From the NCBI GenBank assembly GCA_947652605.1, contig OX393577.1, forward strand, positions 32,987,466-33,051,465: 64,000 nt of DNA, read 5' to 3'. The notes below the pieces were generated by a model. That model had not been told where the DNA came from. It was given only the letters and a program-made list of their open reading frames with translations, and did not search any database. Of the stretch, positions 38,601-50,600 are shown piece by piece. The DNA comes from Elmis aenea (taxonomy: Eukaryota > Arthropoda > Insecta > Coleoptera > Elmidae). The translations under genes and the position numbers were made by a program. The first letter of the stretch is position 1; every line of letters begins with the position of its first letter.

Positions 38601-41600
38601 GGACCCCAGATACGTAAGCCCCACAAATGTCAAAGATCAACTGTATACTTTTACTTACAATGGGCAATTTATATTTTAAAGCCATTAAAAAATCATCTGG
38701 ACCATGACCTGGTGCCGTATGAACTAAACCAGTCCCTTTGTTGTCTAATGCATGCTCTCCTGGCAAAAATGGCAAAATGTTGTCAGACTCTAATGGATGA
38801 TAATATGTGGTTTCATGAAGACACTTTCCTAAAATGTTTGTTAATTTATAAAATTGATTATATTTTCGTATGTACTTTATATAAGGTGGTATATTTCTAA
38901 GCAGGACAATCTTGTTTATAAACAAAGCAACATTATTACAGGCATACTACATTGTTTTGGTCAACTTTTTAAAAACAGTTTCATGTAAAAATGAAAATGG
39001 AATAAAAAGCTGACAAGTTTTGTGCAAATTTCAATATTTGCAACAACATGAGACAAAATTTAAGTTTTACTTCAGGTACAAAATTTTAAACAACGCAATA
39101 AAACATTCTCATTTACAAGAAAACTAGAATCTGTTTAATGCAAATTTTGAATTATAAAAGGTCTTCAAACATTCATTGCATAAAATGTTTTTAACATAAA
39201 AATCCAAAATTTATTTTAATTTATTTACACAATATATTCGAATATTTCATTTGGATATCAAAAATTGGTAAAGGGTACTTCATGCAGATTGTTAAATAAA
39301 TTATACTCAATTACAGTGTTAGTGTCTACAAAAAAAAAAAATTGGTTAGATCTGACGACACAACGAATGTTAAAGTAAATTATATCTAATTAATGTAAAA
39401 ATAAAGACATAAATTTAGTATTCAAATGAATTAAACATCTAAAAACAATTTATTTATCTTTGCTTGTTTTGATACTATGTTCTATTGAACTTGATTTATA
39501 ACTTGAATTAAAATAACTAACATTTCATGACTAACCTGGGAATGAGTTTACAATATGTAACTCATATCCTAAAGTTTTTGATAAAGACTCTACTAAATTT
39601 GTAGCTGTTAAGTACACATCTGTTGATCCATCTTTTTTAGAAAAGCTGTATGACAATTCTGGATTATAACAAACAGCCTGATTACCAGGTAATGTCCAAG
39701 GCGTCGTAGTCCATATTAAAGCATGAACACTGTCAATGAAATACTATATATAAATTTATAATTAATTAATTAAAATAAATAACTTACTTGGATGGTCCAA
39801 ATGAAAAAAGCTGTTCAGGAAGATGTTTAATCTTTAATTTTATTATTGCTGAAAGACTTTTATGATTTGTTTTATATTCCAATTCGGCTTCAGCTAAAGC
39901 TGTTCTAAAAATAATACATTATTTTGTATAATGTTTTACAGATAATTTGTAAATAATTTGTAGTATCTAATATAAAGCAATAAATATAAAGTTTGTTTTT
40001 TAACATACACCAACAATTTGAAAGTAAATATCTATGCTTAATATAAGAACAAAGGGTCTATACAATTTGCTTAAAATTCAAAGGCAACTTATTAAGGACA
40101 GATGTAAATTGTTATTAAAACAAGACTTCAAATATCTGCAACCGTTTCCATTAAAATTGAAAAATCTGAAAAATTTACGTTTTATTTATAAAAATCTTTT
40201 ATTACTGTAAAAGTTTCTTGACAGCAACTTTTAATTGCAGGACCATTTAAAGATCTAATTAACTTTTTTGCTAAATCAATTAACTTTTATTATTTTCATA
40301 TTAAATTACTTATTTCTTCTAGTTAGCTATCTTTTTTGTTCAGAATTACATTAATTAAGGAGATATTGTAGGAACACTATTTCGAGACTACCCTTGGGAA
40401 AAATAAGAATTCATTACTTTGGTAAAAATGCTGTCCACAGAATGGTCTCATTTGTAATTTTTTTAGAAAAAACAAACCTAACATGATTGGAATTTATTTA
40501 ATCCTAATACATTTGGCTGCTGCAATATAAAAAAAAAAACATTTTTCAGGGGCCCTAATAAAATAGCGTAGATTAAATTAGTGCAAAAATCACGTTCAGA
40601 TGGCAGCACAGTTAAACTCAAATCAAAATCAGATGCATGGAGGTTTTCAGTGTGCTATATAACTTAAACCCTTATTCACAAGCTACGAAATAGAAAACCA
40701 GGGGCATAGGGGGGTGCGGGCCGCTCCGGGTGACACCATATGATCATAATAGACGGGTGACACTAAAATGGACAATTGCAAATGTTCATAGCAGACAGAG
40801 CTCGGTCTAGTCGGGTTTCATAACCGATCATAGTTAAATACATGCGCAGGCAGAGGGTGTCACCATGCATGTCTGGTGCTTATATGAATAAAATTCAAAG
40901 CTGCTCGGAGCAATCTAGAGTTATTCGCAAACGCACCCATTAATGATGCTTAGATTCACGTGGTTTCAGGAAATTGCAGACGTTGTTTACATTATGTAAA
41001 AAGAAAAAAATGTGACACTAAAATCGCTACCTGGATCCATGCTTCGATATGTCCAAATGATGACCAGGGTTCATCAAAAGACGTCGTTCATCAGCCTACA
41101 ATTGATACTGATTCCATCTATGCCAGCCGCATGCATTCTGTAGAAATGGGAGAGATTGACACAGAAATACATGGAATAGACATGGACGAATTTGATACAG
41201 AAGTGGAAGCTGAAAATGATTCTAGCCATGATACTGTAAATGTGATGATGAGTCAAGTTAATGAGAAAAATTGGAATATTTTATCAGATGTGACAGTTTC
41301 GGGTTGAAATTATCAAAAGAGGAAGTCCTTCTTTTCAGAACAAGGATGGGCCTTTCAGTGCTGTGAGAAGGCAAGATGCAAAAGCTAAAGGAGATATTCG
41401 CCAGCTATCCAAAGAATAGTTCTACAAGATGATGCCAAATGGCGAGAAAATACTGAGGTCATGGATGGTTTACTCACTCATCAGTGAGAAATTATACTGC
41501 TTTTGCTGCAGACTCTTTGCTGTTAATGCTACAGCAACAACATCCAAATTTGTATCTGGGTTTCAAAAGTGGTGGAAACTGAGCCCAAAATAGGTCCATG

Positions 41601-44600
41601 GTGGGTCTGGAGGAGTGACACCATGAGTTTTCCGCACTGGGTGACACCAACCCTAGTGATGCCACTGTAGAAAACACTGATTTTTATACTGCTGCTGAGT
41701 ACAAACGGGATTCTCATGGCACAATAGTAAACTTTTCTGAGGATCGCCGGCAATTCTTATGGCAGTCAAGATGTTAAAAAAGTTTTTACACAATTAAACA
41801 ATTTTTATAAATAAACAGCTATAGCCTAAAAATCAAGTTTTTAATTACTGCTGATATCACAGTTTATTTTAATATTGTTAAGTATAAAATTTTGCAACTT
41901 TGTAAAATTTAAACCTGTAGTCTATCTCTCATAATAATATTTTAGTCGAACTAAATCAAGCATTTTATCTTTTAACATTTTTTCGATGATCAGATCCCCA
42001 ACATATTTTCAATTTAAAAGAGTAGCAACACTAGAAATTAAATTAATGAATTAGCAATGATGATCTACAAACATTACTAATATTCAATTAAAATTCATTG
42101 CATTGTAGACGAGGTAAAATTTAAAACATATAGAGACTCTTATAAATTCAAATATTATTATTTAATATGTAACTTACCTAGATGATGGTGACCAATAAAC
42201 TGGTTTAAGATCTCTAAATATTAGTTTTTTCTTATAAAGAATATAAAATTGCATTATTTGATTTTTTATATATAAACTATTATACGTCATATATGCATTG
42301 TCCCAATCACCAATAATTCCCCATGATTTAAAAGCATTTTTTTGTTTTTCAATTGTTGATTCTGCAAACTTCTTTGCTAAAATAACAATGAATACATTTG
42401 TAATAACACTATTGCTTTTGCTAGCAATAAAATATCACATACAACACTCTCCAATAAGGCTTCCCGTATAACATACAAGAGCACTTGTAAAAATACCTGT
42501 ATTGCAATGATTAGTCAATTCAATACTGACACTAATACTACCAAAATTTTTAATTCTTTGGAATTGACAAAGGTTGTATGTTTCAAATTATATTACAATA
42601 ACCTTTTAGTTAAAAATAAAAAAACATATTTAACTTTTTTTATAATATTTACTTTATTTACGTACATTATTATACCGTGATATCAAAAATGATCTTGGTC
42701 AAAGGTGCTCATGGATTTTAAAATAATTGTCGAAGCTAGTATCGTGAATTTAAGTCAATTTTTTTGATTGTCAAAATTTGTAAAGCAGTTCCATGAAGTT
42801 TTCGTTCTATTGTAATCTTAAACAGTTTTTAAATAATTTTAGTAATGGTTTTCACCACATAGTACAAAATTTACATGATTGAAGCCTATCATCGAACTGG
42901 TGTGCCAGTAAATGGAATTCGGGAATACAGTCAGTGTTAATTTTTGGACAATTTTCGGAAGCACTTTTCAGACTTAGCTGTAATACCAAAGGATTCTTAT
43001 GCATGTCTTACAAATTGTGTTAATATGTTTCGCAAACCTGGCTCTGTGGCTCATAAAAAAGGTGCTGGTAGACCAACCGTTCATACAGAAGAAGTTGTTA
43101 ATGACGTTCGTCAACATATGAAACAATAGACTTACCATACGTCCCGGTTTGACCGGGACTGTCCCGGTTTAAAGGTATGGTCCCGAAGTCCCGGCCGGTT
43201 TGTCAATTTGTCCCGGTTGTTTATTTAGTCCAGAAGAAAAAAACTCGCAAAAAGCATTAAATTATAAGATATACGTCAACGTATCAACAATTGTTTAGTT
43301 ATTTTCATTTTCGTACCGCTCTGATTTTTCATGAAAACCTGCCCGACAATGAAACTTCAAAAAAGTTTGAAAAGTGCCACTCAAACTACTGTTGCGTGCC
43401 ACCTATTGGCAGGCGTGCCAAGGGTTGCCGGGTGTTCGGTCGTTTACGTCGCTGTCACCCGATGACAGCGCACCCGTGTTAGCTGCATTTTATGCAGTTT
43501 ATGGTGGTCGGTTTTCTTGTTATAATGCCGAAAAGAAACTGTAAATTTACAAATGAGTTAAAAAATGAATATCCTTTTCTAAAAAAGGTGTGTGGTTTTG
43601 TTGACAGGGTTAAAAGTGAACAGTGCTCATCTGACTTTTCAGTGTCGCATGGTGGACGTTCTGATATAAAAGACCATTTGAAATGTGCAAAACAAAATTA
43701 AAAATTAAAAATGACAGGCCATTTCTAAAAAAAGTTCATTCTAGTGAAAAATATTAAGGGATTTACTCCGATAATTAATATTTTGTCAAGTTATATTCAA
43801 TTAAAATTTATTACTTTATATTTAGGTTCGTTTTTTGCTTATCACAGTAGTACTTAAAAATGTCCCGGTTTGAGAAAAATAAAATATGGTAAGTATATGA
43901 AACAAGAGCCTATAAAACCTTTAAAGAATCTCTCTCAAGAAATTGGACTTTCTTATGGAACATGGAACATGGATATAAACAGAAGAATAGGACTAGCCCA
44001 AAATGCGTTTAAAACCCTCCGGAAAATATGGGCATCAGGCATAAATAAGAAAACGAAGTTGAGATTATTCCAGACCAATGTCAAAAGCGTCCTACTATAT
44101 GGCTCGGAAACCTGGAAAGAAAGCAAACAATTATACCAGAAGCTGCAAACCTTTGTAAACAGGTGTCTCCGAATAATTTGTAATATCTTCTGGCCAGAGA
44201 TAGTAAGAAACGAAGAACTATGGAGGATGACAGAAGAAGAAAAAATAGAAACAACAATCAAAAGGCGGAAATGGAACTGGATAGGACACACATTACGAAA
44301 ACCGACTACAAGCATAGTGAGGCAATCAATGAACTACAGTGTACCAGGAAGAAGAGAGAGAGGAAGACCACAAAACACATGCAAACGAACAATCCTTAAA
44401 GAACTCCAAAAAATAGACATAACGTGGAACGAAGCCAAAAGAATAGCGAGAAATAGAAGTGAATGGAGAGTGCTAGTGACTGAAATAGTGCAAGAATAAA
44501 GAAAATGAAGGCGGTGCGCAAGAGTAGCGACCTTGTCACCATCAGGCCCACTGCTAAAGAAACACCGAAGGTGCCCTTTGCTCCAGTGGGAGCTACATAT

Positions 44601-47600
44601 GATATATATATATAGATTTATAATACCGCTTATACAGTCCCGTTTTGACATATTCGACCGACGTTACCAGACCAAAACCTACGTTGTCAGACCCGCCTTC
44701 GGGTCTGTCAACGTTTATCCATAGTTACATTCATTACTGACGTAGCACATGTTCCTTGTGAAATTTCAGCCGGGCTTGAAAAGTCGGTAGAATGACTTTT
44801 TTTATACAGAATTAGTTCGCCGCTTTCGCTATAGGCGGCGCACCAGTCGCATGCTGTATATTGTATATTTTTGATACTAAACATTGTCAATCCCGCTATG
44901 TACAACATACGTTATCAGTACTAAAATCTGGCAACACTGGTTTTTACGTTAAATCTGTCTTTTGTACTTACACTGCAGTTTGTGAATCGGATGAATTAAG
45001 AAATAAGACAGTAACAAATATTGAATTTACTGCTGATATTGCTGTTTAAAATTACCAAAAATAATCAGTTTTACAATCAAAATATAATTGAAGTTTTCTT
45101 GTCGCAATTAAAATAATGACAATAATAGTTCGTAGACACTTTATATGAATAAATCGTATTAAGAGTTTTTAAATCCAATTTGAAACTTGGCAAATTTTTA
45201 GTTTTTTCATAAATAAAAAATTAATATAATAGGCCTAATAACTTTTTTATTTTTAACTTAAATTTGATTTGTACGTACTACAGTACATGGCTAGATTATC
45301 AATAAAAATTAATATTTGTATGATACGTTATCAATTATTTTATATTCTAAATAAGGAGAAGTTATTTCAAATTAAAAAAAGTCGTTTGTTTCATATAGAT
45401 CTGCTTCGATATGTAAAAAAGAACAAGAACGTATCAAATTTTGAATTTCGCAGGTACCTATACAGGATGTGCCATATTAAAAATTAATTTTTCAATATAT
45501 TTTTATTAATCAATAACACCGCTCAAAATTATGGATTAAATTCGATAATTTTTTTTAAAGCAGTTTATGCAAAATTGCTCACAATCCAGATATTTAAATA
45601 AAAGAATGAATATACGTAATGCAAAAACTTTAATAATTTAACATTTTGTATTTGACAAATTAAATAAAAATTCTTGGTGTCCCCGTTATCACCGCGAATA
45701 TTTTAAGTGGTGATAGAGGACCTTTTTCTAAGAAAAAATTTCAAGTACAATTTTTTTCTAAAATCAAATGCTATCATGCTAAGCAGATATCAACACTTAC
45801 TTGATTTTTTTACACTTCTGCATTTATAAGACCCTGTCGCCGAAAATGTCAATTTTATTGTATAATACCTTTAAGCATGAAATTATCTACAAAATTAGTT
45901 CTATTTATTTTTTGTTTGCAGGCAATGGTTTAAAAGTTATGTATGTATATGGCAATTTGTACAAAAAATGTCAAAATTTTAAAAACTTTGTTTCTTAGAC
46001 TTTGCAATCGCTATATCTTTAAAACGAAAGGTTGTACAAAAAGACCGACGACCCATTCCGGATAGCAAATTTTATGGGCTACAACTTTGGTACATTAAAT
46101 TTTTTGGAAAATCAAACCGAATAAAGTTTTGTATTTAAAAATGCTTTTAAAGAGAGTGCGACTATGTAATTGAAAAAGATGGAGGTCATTTTAAACACTT
46201 ATTGAAGTAATTTTGTGGTTACATGTTAATTTTATTGTGTCAAAATGGATTTTTGCACTGTTTTGCATGTTATCGTTTTTTTTTTATCTCTTTCACTATT
46301 ATAAACCTTTCTATGATAGGTTTGGTTTTATTAAACAACATATTTACCAAAGTTGTAGTCCGTTAAATTCCTTATCCGCAATAGGCATAGGTTTTGCTCT
46401 ACGCCGTTTCGTTAAAACGATGCGGCGTTTTTAAAAACTTACATAACTTATTTAAATGAAATTTTACAGTTTTTTGTTAAATTTGATCGTTAGCTCCTTA
46501 AAAAATGATATGTGGTGGTTTTCTGAAGAAATTCAAACTTCATAAAAAGCTTTGAAACTGATGAGATACATAATTTTATGAATGGTGCCGATTTTTTGGC
46601 ATTTTTAAATACAAAACATCATTATTCCTCGTTTTTTTTTTCAAAAACGATAAAATGCAAAACAGTGCAAAAATCCATCTTGACACAATAAAATTAACAT
46701 GTAACAACAAAATTACTTCAATAAGTGTTCAAAATGACCTGCATCATTTTTAGTTACATAGTCGCACTCTCTTAAAAAGCGTTTTTAAATACCTACAAAA
46801 CTTTATTTTTCGGATGTTTTTTGCACTTTGTTTCTTATTCTCAACTTTTTCGAAAAATCGGTTTGATTTACTAAAAATTTCAACGTACCAAAGTTGTAGC
46901 CCGTAAAATTTGCTATCCGGATTGGGCCGTCAGTTTTTTTGTACAACCTTTCGTTTTAAAGATACAGCGGTTGCAAAGTCTAAAACAATAAAAGTTTTTA
47001 AATTTTTAACATTTTTTTGTACAAACTGCTTTATAACTCTTAAACCATTGTCTGTAGACCAAAAATAATTTTAACTAATTTTGTAGATAATTTCATGCTC
47101 TATTAAAAAGCTTAAAGATATTTTACGATAGAATCAATATTTTCGGCGACAGAGCATTTTAAATGCAGAAGTGTAAAAAAAACAACCAAGTGTTGATATC
47201 TGCTTAGCATTTGCTTTTAGAATAAAGTTTTACTTGAAATTTGTTTTAAGAAAAAGGTCCTCTATCACCACTTAAAATATTTGCGGTGATAACGGGGACA
47301 TCCTGTATAAAATGCAGGGTATTCTCGAAAGTATGGACATTATTTAAGGATGTGATTTTGCGGTTTAAAATAATCACACACCACCTTAATAAAAAAATTC
47401 GAAAAAATGCTTTTTACTAAGTAAAATTAAAATTCTTCAAAATGGTAATCAACAACTAACATATTTTATAATCGATTAAAAACGCGTTCACATAGAAAGA
47501 TGAAATTAGGATAGCAAATGCTTTTGCTTTAACATTTTTCTATATATATTTTTATAAGGGTGTTACCGTACTTTGAATTTAATATTTTGTTAACAAAAAT

Positions 47601-50600
47601 TCAACAATAGCAATTTCTGTCCAAAAATTCTGAATTGCATGAAGTTTACGTCATAAAACCATATAAATATATAACTAAATTTTTGAGCCAAACGATAGTA
47701 ACCTGAAAAATCAAAGGACAGTTTGATATTGCACTTTATATCATTTGGCTCAACAGTTTAGTCATGTTAAAATTATGAAAAAACAGTCCTATTAACATAA
47801 TCAGCTGTAAAACATTGCAATATAAACCGTATTCTGAATGTTTAACCCCAAAAGTTTAAAATGCACAATCTTTTTTGTAAATTTTAGACAAGCAACAGGC
47901 TATTGAGATTAAAATTCAAAGTACGGTAATACCCTGTATAACAACACCACCTAGAGTCAATTTTTGTCAAATAGGAAAATATTATCCCTTTGTTATTTCA
48001 GTACCTTTTCATCTTATCTTGTGTTGCTTGTATTGCTTATCGGTGACCAGTGCTATAAAAGCTGACAATAAAAAAAAAAAACGCTTGGGATACCTGTTTA
48101 TTCCGCGCAATCACTAACGTGATTTTTATTTTTATACCTCGAGTTTTGTTCCTAAGGTATTTTCATATTATTTTTGTTTTTACTATTATAATAATATTTC
48201 CTTATTTGCGTATATTCATTTTCGTAAAAGTTATACAATGTCCCAAAGTAAAAGTCCAGAGCAGTGGCGTAAGTGGTTAGAGAAAATTGAGGAGAACGAA
48301 GAATATATTAAAGACAGTGAAGATGAAGAATCCGAAGGTGATTTGGAAGACTGTGAAGACGAAGGAGAAAGTCTTTAGCAAACATGAATCGGAATCAGTT
48401 CTGGTGGCGATAACGATTCATACAATGTAGATGACTTTCATGTTGCCAAAGATAACTTTACTTACTGGAGAAAGAATTTTCCCAAAAAACAAGAGAACAG
48501 CTGCACGTAATATAATCGCTGAATTGTCAGAAACCAGGGGTGAGGCGAAAAATGCGACTATCAATTTAGAAAATTGTAATAAAAATTCACGCAACTTTTT
48601 TTTGTAATACATTATTGTCAATTATTGTAATGTTCATTTTATATTATACAAACAATTAAAAATAATTTTTTAAAAGTCTTTCAAAACTATTATTGCGGGT
48701 GGGATACCATAGTATTCCACGCGATCACTATTATTATTGAGAGCACATGAACACAAAATTACAGATGACCGTCGAACTTGTAAGTTGATAAGCGTGACAA
48801 CGTCGCTTGATGTGAGAAGGTCGGTAAAGTATGTATATTTGTATATAGTGGGACTGAAAAAGCGTCGTTACATATCGGGCTCAGCAGCGACTGTTGCATT
48901 ACGCTATTTTACAAATAATAAATTTTACTTCCCCTCAGTAGTTGCCCTTATTAAGAAAAACGAAATAATTCGATTTATACAAAATATACACCCCAAACTA
49001 CGCAATTTCGAGTGGGTCTGTGGTCGCCTGAGTAATATGACGGGTCTGGAAACGTCGATTTAACAAGTATATATATATATATATATATATGGAACATGCT
49101 GAACGATTGTAAAGAAGGACTTGGACATGCATCCATATAAGATGCAATTATATCAAGCCCTTTTGCCGGCAGACCACCCCAGATGTCTTGCGTACTGTAC
49201 TGCCAATGGTTTATCAATAATTTAATGAAAGACGACAAACTAAACAACATTTTTTCTGACGAAGCATGGTTTCATCTTTCGGGGTACATCAATTCTCAAA
49301 ATATGCGGATGTGAAGCACTGTCAATACGCAGTTTTGTTGAATCTCCACTACATACTCAAATAAACTGGCGTGGCCACCAAATGACTTTCGCCATAAATA
49401 CAGGGTGTAGACTTTGCTATGTGGCGTGATCCAAGTCTACACCCTGTATATTGTGTGTATCAACGTATGTGTTTGTGTATTTGTGGGTATAAAAAAATTA
49501 AAATGCCGCTACAAGCGTTTTAATTAACCTTATTTTTGTAAATGACGTCTGTCAACATAACGTAAGTGACGTCTGTCATAATGACGTTTCATGCGTTTGT
49601 GTCACGGTCTACTACACAGGTTATGAAACTCCCATAAAAAACCGACTGAGGCCGGTAATTAGTTCCGTAAATTATCCCACAGATGGCGATGAGTCTAAGA
49701 ACCATTCGCCATAAATTATCGCTAGATGGCGATGTCTAAGAACTGGTTCGTGTACAAAATTTTGACATCGTCAGTGTGATTTATAAGCTTTTGCTTAAAA
49801 AATTCGAATTTGATAAATCAGAGGATGTATATAAAAATGTTTTAACCGAATTTTAAGTAAGTTTTGTTCAAAAAGAGATCCCACCTAGTACAAGCACAAG
49901 TTCTTACTTATCGCCATCTAGGATATTTATGGCAAACGGTTCTTAGACTTATCGCCATCTAGCGGAAATTTACGTCGAAAAGTTTCAGATTTTTTGACAG
50001 GCTTCCTAACCTGTTTAGTAGACCGTGGTTTGTGTTTATGTCATATGAACCACCACAATGTTCTTAAAAAATATTTTTACTTTTTTAAATTTAAATCATA
50101 ACTTTTTTCACGGAAATTCAAGAGAGTTGAGACAAACGGCATTTCACTAAGAAAAATAAACTCTATAACATACTAAACTTTGAAAAAAATTGTTGGAGCC
50201 GTTTTTTAGATAAGTTTTCAAAATTTTTAATTTATTCAACCATTTCGTAATTTTAAATTTTAAATTTTACCAAAAAAAGTTATTAAGGTTTTTTATAGAC
50301 CCCAACATAGACTACAATTCTACACAAACAGAATTTTTTTATCTTTTACCGTTTTCATGTAATTTTGCATTGTCGTTTCAACTTAAACACCCTGTATATT
50401 AGTTATTAATGTTATTATTAAAAAAATTAAATGTTTGCATGCACTTTGTAGAATACTTTTAAAGGCTCTATCGATAACCAATGTTGAAAATTTACAATTT
50501 TAACTTCTGGCACATAAATACACACACACGCCTACACGCACACACGGACATCATCGCGAAAATAGTCAAAACGGATTCATCCTAATAAATACAAATTTAC

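Larger units (their letters stand above)
42866..49400 (+). pseudogene. Tc1/mariner-like transposase relic, split into three pieces
   Basis: The first piece (about 42873-43126) reads [20 protein letters not shown] then, after a stop, [16 protein letters not shown] and [20 protein letters not shown]. The second (43898-43964) continues [17 protein letters not shown]. The third (49088 to about 49390) continues [26 protein letters not shown] and [20 protein letters not shown], containing one catalytic Asp, and ends FAINT. The pieces align in order with insect Tc1-like transposases of the DUF4817 type. A hAT element separates the first two pieces. A LINE-associated block of ~5.1 kb separates the last two. 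Several stops remain. It sits in IARS2 intron 3, antisense to that gene. Confidence 0.8.

Noticed and set aside
49063..49090. (TA)n run as a possible replication origin or hairpin
   Set aside because: It has the position and sequence of a LINE tail next to a target duplication; simple-repeat explanation suffices.
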